Assembly: GCF_001854805.1 (NCBI RefSeq)
Contig: NZ_MBLO01000228.1
Coordinates: forward strand, 1-46,701
DNA from: Pseudofrankia coriaricola
GTDB lineage: Bacteria > Actinomycetota > Actinomycetes > Frankiales > Frankiaceae
DNA: 46,701 nt
Reading direction: 5' to 3'
Part shown: piece after piece, positions 11,794-19,535 of the stretch
Numbering within the stretch: position 1 is the first letter of the stretch
Layout of the letters: each line of letters opens with the position of its first letter
Position numbers and translations under genes: made by a program
The notes under the pieces: model-generated
Databases searched by the model: none
What the model was told of the DNA's origin: nothing
The model's input: only the letters and a program-made list of their open reading frames with translations

Positions 11794-13155
11794 GTGAGTA
11801 CTTCCGAGACCCAGGACGCCGCGCTCGGCGAGCGGCTGCATGGCCTGGTCGCCGCGCTGGGCGCGGCGCCGGTCCGCAGCATCACCGGCGACGGCGTCCG
11901 GGCGACCCTCGAGATCGTCCAGAAGGCCCTCGCCGAGGGCCGAGGGGGCGCCGAGATCCCGTTCGAGGTCCATGAGGTGCCCTCGGGCACGCCGGTGCTC
12001 GACTGGACGGTGCCCAAGGAGTGGAACGTCCGGGCGGCCTACCTGGTCGGCCCGGACGGGTCACGGGTGGTCGACATCGCCGACCACCCGCTGCACCTGC
12101 TGGGCTACAGCGTCCCCACCCGCGCCCGCGTGAGCCTCGACGAGCTGCGCCCGCACCTGTTCTCGATGCCGGACCGGCCGGACTGGATCCCCTACCGGAC
12201 GTCCTACTGGAACGAGAACTGGGGCTTCTGCCTGACGGACACCGCATTGCGCGCGCTGCCGGACGGCGAGTACGAGGTGGTCATCGACACCACCCTCACG
12301 GACGGCTCGCTCACCTACGCCGAGATCGTCCTGCCCGCGACCGAGCCGGCCCCGGCGGGCGGCGAGCCCGAAGAGTTCCTGATCACGACGCACACGTGCC
12401 ATCCGGCGACGGCGAACGACAACGGGTCCGGCATCGCCATCCTCACGGAGCTGGCCCATCATCTGGCGGCGCTGCCGCTGCGGCGGCACACGTTCCGGCT
12501 GCTGTTCATCCCGGGCACGATCGGCTCGATCACCTGGCTCGCCCAGAACCGGGACGTTGTCAGCCGGATCCGGCACGGGCTGGTGCTGACCGGCCTCGGC
12601 GACCGCTCCCAGCCCACCTACAAGCGCAGCAGGCGCGGCGACGCGGTCGTCGACCGGGCGGCCGCCGTCGCGCTCGCGGAGACCGGGCGGCCGCACCGGG
12701 TGGTCGACTTCTCGCCGTACGGCTACGACGAACGGCAGTTCTGCTCCCCCGGCTTCGACCTGCCCGTGGGCCGTTTCGGGCGCGGCCAGCACGGCGAGTA
12801 CCCCGAATACCACACCTCGGCCGACAACCTGGACTTCGTCAGCCCGGAGAATCTGGCCGAGTCGTTCGGCCTGCTCACGCGGATCATCGAGATCTGCGAG
12901 CGCAACGCGGTCTGGCGCAACACGAGCCCGTACGGCGAGCCGCAGCTCGGCCGACGCGGGCTGTACCGCGCGATCGGCGCGACGATGAACCGCCAGGCCG
13001 TCGAGATGGGCCTGCTCTGGGTTCTCAACCTCGCCGACGGGACGCACGACCTGCTCGACATCGCCGCCCGGGCGGGAATCGAGTTCGGCTCGGTCACCGC
13101 CGCTGTCGACGCGCTGGCCGGCGTCGGCCTCCTGGTCCGCGAGGACGCCGCATGA
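11794..13155 (+). CDS. DUF4910/DUF2172-type zinc aminopeptidase-like protein
   Basis: A 453-residue protein resembling the DUF4910 family, an M28-like aminopeptidase fold often encoded in surface polysaccharide clusters. Likely metal ligands lie in TTHTCHPATANDNGSG, then FSPYGYDERQFCSPGFDLPV and EYPEYHTSADNLDFV. The last 50 residues (LLDIAARAGIEFGSVTAAVDALAGVGLLV) look like a winged helix. The biochemical role is not established; deacylation or deamidation of a sugar intermediate would fit the fold, but this is inference. The GTG at 11794 follows rfbF by 14 bp, so the two are co-transcribed. An upstream in-frame ATG at 11758 would overlap rfbF and is less likely. Confidence 0.82.
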   Translation: MSTSETQDAALGERLHGLVAALGAAPVRSITGDGVRATLEIVQKALAEGRGGAEIPFEVHEVPSGTPVLDWTVPKEWNVRAAYLVGPDGSRVVDIADHPLHLLGYSVPTRARVSLDELRPHLFSMPDRPDWIPYRTSYWNENWGFCLTDTALRALPDGEYEVVIDTTLTDGSLTYAEIVLPATEPAPAGGEPEEFLITTHTCHPATANDNGSGIAILTELAHHLAALPLRRHTFRLLFIPGTIGSITWLAQNRDVVSRIRHGLVLTGLGDRSQPTYKRSRRGDAVVDRAAAVALAETGRPHRVVDFSPYGYDERQFCSPGFDLPVGRFGRGQHGEYPEYHTSADNLDFVSPENLAESFGLLTRIIEICERNAVWRNTSPYGEPQLGRRGLYRAIGATMNRQAVEMGLLWVLNLADGTHDLLDIAARAGIEFGSVTAAVDALAGVGLLVREDAA

Positions 13156-13179
13156 GCGTCAGCCTTCCAGCGACGCACG

Positions 13180-13300
13180 CTGTCAACCCAGCCACCTCGT
13201 CTGCCCAGACAGACGCCGACCACCGCCATGCACACCGACCTGTGACCAGGTCAGGAGGGCGCTCAGCGCCCGATGGTCGGGGCGCCCCGCGCCCCGACCC
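13180..13300. repeat. Dispersed intergenic composite repeat, copy C
   Basis: Carries CTGTCAACCCAGCCACCTCGTC, ACCACCGCCATGCACACCGA and the palindromic core GGAGGGCGCTCAGCGCCCGA (about 13256-13275), then a second inverted repeat, GGTCGGGGCG / CGCCCCGACC (about 13275-13298). It fills the gap between the DUF4910 gene and the IspD-like gene inside an apparent operon. Confidence 0.75.
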
Positions 13301-13301
13301 C

Positions 13302-14081
13302 ATGAGCGTCCACGTCGCGGACGGTCCGGTCTGGACTGTGGTGCTGGCCGGCGGCGGTGGCACCCGGTTCGGCGGGCCGAAGCAGTTCTTCGACCTGGGT
13401 GGACGCCCGCTGGTCGAGCACCCGGTGCTGGCCGCGGGCCCCGCGAGCGACGGCGTCGTCGTGGTGCTCCCGCCCGCGCTGCTGGATCGCTGGCGGCCGG
13501 AGCCCACCGCGGGCCCGCCGCAGGTACGGGTGACTGGCGGCGGCGCCAGCCGGGCCGAGTCGGTCCGAGCGGGCCTGGCCGCGGTGCCGACCGCCGCGGG
13601 CGTCATCGTCATCACCGACGCCGCCCATCCGCTCGCCACCGCCGACCTGTACCACCGGGTGGTGGACGCGGTACGCGGCGGCGCGGACGCGGCCGTCCCG
13701 GGACTGCCACTCACCGAGGTCGTCAAGGAGGTCGCCTTGGCGGACGCCGAGCGCGGCCCGGCCGGTGCGCTGGTGGCGGGGCGCTCGCTGGCGCGTGAGA
13801 CCCACAGGCTGGTGCAGACCCCGCACGCGTTCCGCGCGGATCTGCTGCGCGCGGCGCATGCCGACGCGACGGAGGCCGTCGAGGACTCCGCGATGGTCGC
13901 CGCGCTCGGCGCGGCCGTCGTCGTGGTGCCAGGCGAGCCGATGAACATCCACGTGACGACGCCAGAAGAGCTGACGATGGCCCGGCGACTGCTCGCGGCC
14001 GGGGCTGGCCTGGTCGCTGTATCGCCGGGGCCTCCGGCCGCGCGAGGCTCCGCCACCGTCGCGCGCCCTGCGGCCAGATGA
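13302..14081 (+). CDS. IspD/TarI-like cytidylyltransferase
   Basis: A 259-residue GT-A-type nucleotidyltransferase. The N-terminal CTP loop is VLAGGGGTRFGGPKQFFDLG. Further family motifs are VTGGGASRAESVRAGL, ITDAAHPL (HDAARP in IspD), LVQTPHAFRADLL, EDSAMVAALGAAVVVVPGEP and MNIHVTTPEELTMARRL. IspD forms CDP-methylerythritol; the close relatives TarI and Bcs1 form CDP-ribitol. In this polysaccharide operon, next to an SDR gene, a CDP-polyol or CDP-sugar role is more likely than isoprenoid synthesis, but sequence reading alone cannot settle the substrate. The start is ATG 13302, immediately after repeat copy C; no strong Shine-Dalgarno is visible. The last 30 residues are low-complexity. Confidence 0.82.
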   Translation: MSVHVADGPVWTVVLAGGGGTRFGGPKQFFDLGGRPLVEHPVLAAGPASDGVVVVLPPALLDRWRPEPTAGPPQVRVTGGGASRAESVRAGLAAVPTAAGVIVITDAAHPLATADLYHRVVDAVRGGADAAVPGLPLTEVVKEVALADAERGPAGALVAGRSLARETHRLVQTPHAFRADLLRAAHADATEAVEDSAMVAALGAAVVVVPGEPMNIHVTTPEELTMARRLLAAGAGLVAVSPGPPAARGSATVARPAAR

Positions 14082-14091
14082 GGGGAATCTG

Positions 14092-15012
14092 ATGAGCACG
14101 GTACTGGTCGAGTCCACGCTGTCCGATGACGAGCGGCGCGCCCGCCTGTACGCGGGCGACCTGTTCGTCTACGGGCCGAAGCCGGCGTCGCTCGCGTTCG
14201 TCGAGTTCACCCGGGACCTGGTGCGCGAGGCGTTCGGCGACCTCGACCCCGAGACCGCGCAGCACCACATGAAGGTCGAGGACTACGCCGCGCTGCTCGC
14301 CGACCTGAAGCCGCGGTTCATCCACCACCCTCGCTGCAAGGAACTGATCCGGGAGGTGCTCGTCGAGCACGGCGCCGACCCGGAGAAGACCTATTTCGAC
14401 GTGCCCCGGCTGCGCACATCGACCAGCGACGACTACCTCACCTCGGGCATCGCCTACGCGTTCCACCCGCACCGGGACACCTGGTACTCGGCGCCGTTCT
14501 GCCAGCTGAACTGGTGGTTCCCGGTGTTCGACATCGTCCCGGAGAACGGCCTGGCCTTCCACCCGAAGTACTTTGGCCGGCCGGTCGAGAACAGTTCTTC
14601 CACGTACAACTACTACGAATGGAACGCGACCAACCGGGCGTCGGCCGCGAAGCACATCAAGAGCGACACCCGGGTGCAGCCGAGGCCACAGGAGGAGGTC
14701 GAGCTCTTCCCGCAGACCAGGGTGATCGCCCCGTCCGGTGGAATGCTCATCTTCTCCGCGCAGCAGCTGCACTCGTCCGTGCCGAACACCTCCGGGCGCA
14801 CCCGGTTCAGCATCGACTTCCGCACGGTCAACCACGACGACGTGCTCGGCCACATCGGCGCGCCGAACGCCGACTCGGAATGCACCGGTACCACCATGCG
14901 CGACTACCTGCGCGCGACCGACCTCACCCGGCTGCCCGAGGACGTGTGCCTCGAGTACGACGAGGTCCCGCCGATGGCGGACGCGATCCTGGTCTACGAG
15001 GGGACTCGGTGA
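14092..15012 (+). CDS. Phytanoyl-CoA dioxygenase-like 2-oxoglutarate/Fe(II) oxygenase
   Basis: A 306-residue protein with a 2OG/Fe(II) oxygenase facial triad. FHPHRDTWYSAP supplies His127 and Asp129, and FSAQQLHSSVPNTSG the distal His227. An Arg in GRTRFSIDFR is the likely 2-oxoglutarate anchor. Between them, the LNWWFPVFDI and GLAFHPKYFG segments are characteristic of the PhyH-like branch found in sugar and antibiotic gene clusters. Hydroxylation or further oxidation of a nucleotide sugar or polyol is the inferred job. The ATG at 14092 has GAGGGGAATCTG just upstream and follows the IspD-like stop by 10 bp; its own stop overlaps the SDR gene start. It is firmly part of the operon. Confidence 0.8.
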   Translation: MSTVLVESTLSDDERRARLYAGDLFVYGPKPASLAFVEFTRDLVREAFGDLDPETAQHHMKVEDYAALLADLKPRFIHHPRCKELIREVLVEHGADPEKTYFDVPRLRTSTSDDYLTSGIAYAFHPHRDTWYSAPFCQLNWWFPVFDIVPENGLAFHPKYFGRPVENSSSTYNYYEWNATNRASAAKHIKSDTRVQPRPQEEVELFPQTRVIAPSGGMLIFSAQQLHSSVPNTSGRTRFSIDFRTVNHDDVLGHIGAPNADSECTGTTMRDYLRATDLTRLPEDVCLEYDEVPPMADAILVYEGTR

Positions 15013-15788
15013 CAGGGGACGCGGTGACGTCCGAGCCAGGCTCGGCGGCCCAGCGGCTGGCCGGCCGGGTGGCGGTGGTCACCGGCGCGTCCAGCGGCGT
15101 CGGCCGGGCGATCGCGCTTCGGTTGGTCGCCGAGGGAGCGGCGGTGACCGCCGTCGGCCGGGACAAGACCCGCCTGGACGCCCTGCCGGCCGCCGCCGCT
15201 CGGGCGACGCCGGCCGCCGTGGCCGGCCAGCTGAGCCCGGCGCAGGTCGACCTGACCGACGACGAGGCACGCTCCGCGCTGGTGGCGGGCCTGCTCGCCG
15301 GTCCTAGGCTGGACATCCTGGTCCACAGCGCCGGCGGCTACGCCAGCGGGCCGCACGCCGAGGCCGCGATCGAGGATCTCGACGCACTGTACGCGGCGAA
15401 CGTGCGGGCGCCCTACGCGCTCACCCAGGAGCTGCTGCCCGCGCTGTGCGCGGGCGGAGGCGACGTCGTGGTGGTGAACTCGTCTCAGGGCGTGCGGGCG
15501 GGCGCGAACGCCGGCCAGTTCGCCGCCACCCAGCATGCGATGCGGGCCATCACGGACAGCCTGCGCCAGGAGGTGAACGCGGACGGGATCCGGGTATGCG
15601 GCATCCATCTGGGCCGCACCGCGACCCCTCGACAGGAGGCCATCTTCGCCAAGGAGGGCCGGCCGTACGCACCGGAGTTGTTGGTCCAGCCACAGGACGT
15701 CGCGGAGGTCGTGGCGGGGGTGCTGAGCCTACCGCCCGGCGCCGAGGTGACTGAGATCCATCTGCGGCCGGCCAAGAAGAGCTACTGA
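15009..15788 (+). CDS. SDR-family protein with altered catalytic Tyr and Lys
   Basis: A 259-residue classical short-chain dehydrogenase fold: cofactor loop VVTGASSGVGRAIALRL (about residues 23-39), VHSAGGYASG, AANVRAPYALTQELLPAL and DVVVVNSSQG with Ser158/159. The active-site YxxxK motif reads FAATQ (Phe171, Gln175) in the expected context GQFAATQHAMRAITDSLRQE; the codons are TTC and CAG. Both catalytic residues are therefore replaced while the fold is kept, so it may bind a nucleotide sugar without ordinary oxidoreductase chemistry, or use other residues. The GTG at 15009 shares GTGA with the stop of the oxygenase gene and has AGGGGA at good spacing; a second GTG at 15024 also has an AGGGGA. 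Confidence 0.85.
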   Translation: MTGDAVTSEPGSAAQRLAGRVAVVTGASSGVGRAIALRLVAEGAAVTAVGRDKTRLDALPAAAARATPAAVAGQLSPAQVDLTDDEARSALVAGLLAGPRLDILVHSAGGYASGPHAEAAIEDLDALYAANVRAPYALTQELLPALCAGGGDVVVVNSSQGVRAGANAGQFAATQHAMRAITDSLRQEVNADGIRVCGIHLGRTATPRQEAIFAKEGRPYAPELLVQPQDVAEVVAGVLSLPPGAEVTEIHLRPAKKSY

Positions 15789-15971
15789 TGTGCCCGAAGT
15801 CGGATAACAGTAGAGTGACGATGCCGACTTCGCCCACCGGCGCGGCCAGTGCGCGGTCCATGCGCCAGTTATGGGCTGACGCGCCCACGCGTCCGGAAAC
15901 CGAGGTGTGCGGTGATTCACCGGTGGTCCAACGAAGGGCCGCCAACGGCGGCGGCGGTGGAGGTCGACCGC

Positions 15972-17240
15972 ATGGAGCGTCGGAACGTGAACGGTGAGCG
16001 AAAGTTGCTCATCACGTTCCTCTGTGAGCAGTATCCCCCGATTGTCTGGGACGGCGCTGGCATCTACACAGCTGTACTGGCGTCGGCGCTCGCCGCGATC
16101 GGTCACGACGTTCATGTCATCTGCGCTCAGGGTCACCGGGTTGTCGACGAGGTGGTGGACGGCGTCCACGTGCACCGCCGCCCGCTGCTACGTGTTCCGG
16201 TCAGCCGCGCCCTCGGCAAGTACGCGCGTTTCCTGACCGGGCCGAACTACCCGCGGGACTCGATCTCGCTACGGCTGAGCCTGACCGTCTCGTACGCCGC
16301 CTACCTGCGGCAGACCGGGCTGCGCCCCGACGTGATCGAGACGCAGGACGGCGAGACCCGCGCGCTGATGCAGGTGGTCGCCCGGTCCTGCCCGGTCGTC
16401 GTCCACATGCACGCGCCGACCATGCTGACGCTGCGCCTCGCGAGCCCGCACCTGTCCGTCCGCGGCCGGATCGCGGACCGGCTGGACCGCATCACCTCCG
16501 ACCACGCGACCGTGGTCACCTCGCCGTCCCAGCTGCTGGTCGACACCGTCCGCCCGTACGGCTGGCTGCGCCGCCAGGACGTGACGATCGTGCCGAACCC
16601 GTTCGACGCGAGTCCCTGGGCGGGCGTGCCGGATGTGGGCCGTACCGGCCCCGTGGTCGCCACGGTCGGTCGGCTCGAGCCGAACAAGGGTGTGGACGTC
16701 CTGCTCGACGCGCTCGCCGTGCTCGCCGCCAGGGACATCGACGCGAAGCTGATCCTCGCCGGCAGCTCGTCCGGCCACATCGACGGTGTGCCCACCGGGC
16801 GCTGGCTGGAGCGACGTGCGCACGAGCTGAACGTGCCCGTCGTCTTCACCGGCCACGTCGGGCAGCGCGAGCTCGCCGACGTCTACGGACAGGCCCGGGT
16901 GGTGGCGGTACCGAGCCGGTTCGAGAGCTTCTCCATCGCGGCGGTCGAGGGCATGGCCGCCGGCCGCCCGGTCGTGACCACCAGCCGGACCGGCATCGCG
17001 CCGTTCGTGGAGGAGTGGCGCGCCGGCGACGTCGTCCCGCCAGAGGTCCCGAAGGCGCTCGCCGACGCGCTCGCGCCCTACCTGACCGACCCGGCGCTGG
17101 CCAGGGCGGTGGGGGCGAACGGCCGCGCCGGCGCGGCCCGCCTTGATCCTCTTCAGATCGCCCGTGACCGGGAGAAGGTCTACCGGGAGGCGGTTGCCCG
17201 CTTCCAGCAGGACAAGTCCTCCACGGGCTCCAAGCGCTGA
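15972..17240 (+). CDS. GT4-family glycosyltransferase
   Basis: A 422-residue GT-B enzyme of the GT4 type. The N-terminal acceptor domain begins LLITFLCEQYPPIVWDGAG with IYTAVLASALAAIGHDVHV. The donor domain contains ATVGRLEPNKGVDVLLDALA, FTGHVGQRELADVYGQA and the E-x7-E region VPSRFESFSIAAVEGMAAGR. It should transfer a sugar from a nucleotide donor to a growing glycan on the inner membrane face; donor and acceptor are unknown. ATG 15972 is preferred because GGAGG lies 8 nt upstream; the open frame extends to 15849 without similarity. It is 183 bp downstream of the SDR gene and ends the operon at a strong hairpin. Confidence 0.88.
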   Translation: MERRNVNGERKLLITFLCEQYPPIVWDGAGIYTAVLASALAAIGHDVHVICAQGHRVVDEVVDGVHVHRRPLLRVPVSRALGKYARFLTGPNYPRDSISLRLSLTVSYAAYLRQTGLRPDVIETQDGETRALMQVVARSCPVVVHMHAPTMLTLRLASPHLSVRGRIADRLDRITSDHATVVTSPSQLLVDTVRPYGWLRRQDVTIVPNPFDASPWAGVPDVGRTGPVVATVGRLEPNKGVDVLLDALAVLAARDIDAKLILAGSSSGHIDGVPTGRWLERRAHELNVPVVFTGHVGQRELADVYGQARVVAVPSRFESFSIAAVEGMAAGRPVVTTSRTGIAPFVEEWRAGDVVPPEVPKALADALAPYLTDPALARAVGANGRAGAARLDPLQIARDREKVYREAVARFQQDKSSTGSKR

Positions 17241-17241
17241 G

Positions 17242-17288
17242 CTCGATGGGCCCGACGCCTCGCCCGGGCCGGACGTCGGCCCATCGAG
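17242..17288. terminator. Bidirectional hairpin terminator
   Basis: Inverted repeat of CTCGATGGGCCCGACG (17242-17257) and CGTCGGCCCATCGAG (17274-17288), with one bulged base, starting right after the glycosyltransferase stop and before the convergent PIG-L gene. Confidence 0.75.
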
Positions 17289-17362
17289 CCGGGCGAGGCC
17301 GGCCCCGCGGCGACAGGAATCGGTGAACCGCTGTCGCGCTAGGAGGCCCGCGTCGGCCTCGG

Positions 17363-18364
17363 CTAGTCGCCGGACGTGAAGTTCAGGTGTGACAGGGCGC
17401 CGGATTCCAGATAGAGCTCAAAAGGGCTGCGCGTGGCCGCGAGAAGCGACCTGGGCAGGGTGGCCCCGCCCACGCGCGGGCCGCTGACCTGGCTGCTGTG
17501 GGCGGCGAGCGCGTATGCCTGGCGCGAGCGGTAGCCCTTCGCGCCGACCAGCAGCGGGCGCACCTCACGGATCCGGTCCATCGGGTCACGCAGCATGCGC
17601 CGAGGGGTGTAGCCCTCCGTGCCATAGCCGCGGGTCCAGGGCCAGTGCGTCCACAGCCAGACGCCGTACTCGAGAACCTGGCCGGTGAACCCGGCCCTCT
17701 TGACGGCCTCGACCGCGGCGGCGTTCGTCGCGTCGTGGTCGGGGTGGCCCTCGCAGGACGTCGGGATGAGCAGCTGCTCCGGCTCCAGTTCCTTGATCAG
17801 CTCCACGAGTCGGTCGGTCACCTCCTCGAGGTGCTCGCCGACCTTGGTGTCGGGCACGTCGATGAAGCGGATGTCCACCGAGCGCAGCCCGAGTCTGCTC
17901 CCGGCCCTGCGAGCTTCCTCCTTGCGCAGCGCGATGAGCTCGGCGGGCGGAAGGTACGCCGGTTCGGCCGCCGCGCCATCGCTGACGATCACTACGGTGA
18001 CCTGGGTGCCGGCCTCTCGCTTGCGCATGATCGAAACGCCGCATCCCAGCGTCTCGTCGTCCGGATGCGGGGCGACCACCAGGCATGAGGCACGCGTCAT
18101 CGCCCGGGTGATGTCCCGGCCACGACGCATCCACGCGCGCCGGTATGCGGAGCGGGCGGGCAGCAGCGCGCCCTCGCGCAGGGCGGCCGGCCGCGCCGCG
18201 GCCGCGCCTCGCCGGGCCACCGCGGCCACGCGGCTCACCGCGCCGGCGTCGCCAGGTGGTACTTCCTCAGAAGTACCGGGCGACCGGGTGGGGCCGCCGA
18301 CGCCAGGAGCCTGGGCATCCCGACCAGGAGCCCCATCGGCCCCGAGACTGCTCGCCCCGTCCAT
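17363..18364 (-). CDS. PIG-L/LmbE-family deacetylase
   Basis: A 333-residue PIG-L family zinc deacetylase. The zinc-binding motif is APHPDDETLGCG (His100, Asp102, Asp103) and the second site is EGHPDHDAT (His207 to Asp211). The family removes acetyl from N-acetylglucosamine-type substrates (MshB, GlcNAc-PI deacetylase). The first 85 residues are low-complexity and probably unstructured. ATG 18364 is chosen because AGGAGGG lies 8 nt upstream; the frame is open to 18418. It follows the FkbM methyltransferase gene but is separated from it by a strong hairpin, so it may have its own promoter. A role in modifying an amino sugar of the exported glycan is inferred. Confidence 0.88.
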   Translation of the reverse strand: MDGASSLGADGAPGRDAQAPGVGGPTRSPGTSEEVPPGDAGAVSRVAAVARRGAAAARPAALREGALLPARSAYRRAWMRRGRDITRAMTRASCLVVAPHPDDETLGCGVSIMRKREAGTQVTVVIVSDGAAAEPAYLPPAELIALRKEEARRAGSRLGLRSVDIRFIDVPDTKVGEHLEEVTDRLVELIKELEPEQLLIPTSCEGHPDHDATNAAAVEAVKRAGFTGQVLEYGVWLWTHWPWTRGYGTEGYTPRRMLRDPMDRIREVRPLLVGAKGYRSRQAYALAAHSSQVSGPRVGGATLPRSLLAATRSPFELYLESGALSHLNFTSGD

Positions 18365-18442
18365 CACCACACCCTCCTGGCGCATATGTGGATGGTCGTC
18401 AGCGTACCGAACGAGCATCCCGCTCCCTCAGGCCGGCCCGAC

Positions 18443-18484
18443 AGGCTGGCTGGGCGAGACGCTCCGCGTCTCGCCAGCCAGCCT
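18443..18484 (-). terminator. Strong hairpin terminator of the FkbM gene
   Basis: A near-perfect inverted repeat, AGGCTGGCTGG-G-CGAGACGC / GCGTCTCGCCAGCCAGCCT, with a 3-nt loop and one bulged base. It overlaps the FkbM stop codon. It has no T-run, as is common in this GC range. Confidence 0.75.
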
Positions 18485-19238
18485 AGGCGTGAGCGACGAA
18501 GTTGAACCGGCGGCCGGACTCGAACATCCGCCGGAACTGGGAACGGGTGTACGGACCGGTACCGGTCATGTCGTAGATGCGCAGGCCGACGTCGCCGTCG
18601 AGAAGGTCGTACATCTGGTCAGGCGTCGTGCCGTACTCGCGGGCGGCCGACCCGAACTCGAACACGACATGCGGCCGAGACCGGGTCAGCAGCTTCAGCC
18701 CGCCCTTCAGGACCCCGTACTCACCGCCCTCGACGTCGATCTTGAGGAGCGTGAGCAGATAGTCGGCGGGCACGGTCTCGTCGAGGGTCTCGACGTCCAC
18801 CTGGATGTGCTCGACGTCTTCCGTCCCCTCCGGCAGCCGCTCACGCAGCCCGCTGTAGGCCGGACGGCTACGCACGTACGCGAACGAGCTGGTGCCCGCC
18901 TCGTCGGACAGCGCCGCGCGGCGCACGACGACGGACGGGAAGTCGGCACGCAGGCCCTCGTAGAAGTCCGGAATCGGCTCGTACGCGATGTGCCGACCGC
19001 GCGGTGCGTTGTGCACCATCGCCCGGAGGACATCGCCGCGGTGCGCGCCGACGTCGATGCAGTTGTCGTCCGCGTTCAGCACGAAGGAAAGCAGCAACGC
19101 GAGGCGCCTGTCGTCCTCCGCGTTTCGGCGGGCGGTGGGCAGGACGTTCCGGCGCACCACCTTGAGCGCTGGGCCAAGGCCGAGGTCGTTTAACACCCGT
19201 CTAGCGCTGCCCAGGTGTCGGCTGATCTGCTCCCCCAT
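18483..19238 (-). CDS. FkbM-family SAM-dependent methyltransferase
   Basis: A 251-residue methyltransferase. The SAM-binding motif I is NCIDVGAHRGDVLRAMV, followed by HIAYEPIPDFYEGLRADFP, ALSDEAGTSSF and the FkbM hallmark LLTLLKIDVEGGEYGVLKGG, then HVVFEFG. FkbM enzymes O-methylate sugars or polyketide hydroxyls, and in surface clusters they typically cap or decorate glycans. ATG 19238 is chosen because GGAGGG lies 8 nt upstream; an open frame continues to 19379 without similarity. The 297-bp region upstream (19239-19535) has no gene and should hold the promoter; I cannot place a -35/-10 pair there. Confidence 0.88.
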   Translation of the reverse strand: MGEQISRHLGSARRVLNDLGLGPALKVVRRNVLPTARRNAEDDRRLALLLSFVLNADDNCIDVGAHRGDVLRAMVHNAPRGRHIAYEPIPDFYEGLRADFPSVVVRRAALSDEAGTSSFAYVRSRPAYSGLRERLPEGTEDVEHIQVDVETLDETVPADYLLTLLKIDVEGGEYGVLKGGLKLLTRSRPHVVFEFGSAAREYGTTPDQMYDLLDGDVGLRIYDMTGTGPYTRSQFRRMFESGRRFNFVAHA

Positions 19239-19535
19239 GATTCGGGCCCTCCAGGTCCGACCGATGTGACCAGACATCGAACGCCCGCGGGGCCGCGATG
19301 GTACCGATCTCAGTTTTCTGCCGACTTGATGATTCAAGCGCTGTCGACGCAATCGGCGCGCCCGCGACCGGGCCGGCACACACGGAGAGGAGGCTATCGC
19401 CCAGGGAGACAGCCTGGCATAGCGGGTCGTTTCGACGGGGCCCCACGGCGCTCATCCGCACGGTGCGTGAGCGTCGGCGGCCCGGCCAGGGCTCGGCTCC
19501 GCCACACGCCCAGGTCACGGCGTCGACGGAACCAG

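Noticed and set aside
12021-13301. Upstream part of the frame that ends in the IspD-like gene
   Set aside because: The first 427 codons overlap the DUF4910 gene in another frame and read as Arg/Pro-rich; only the portion from ATG 13302 has cytidylyltransferase motifs.
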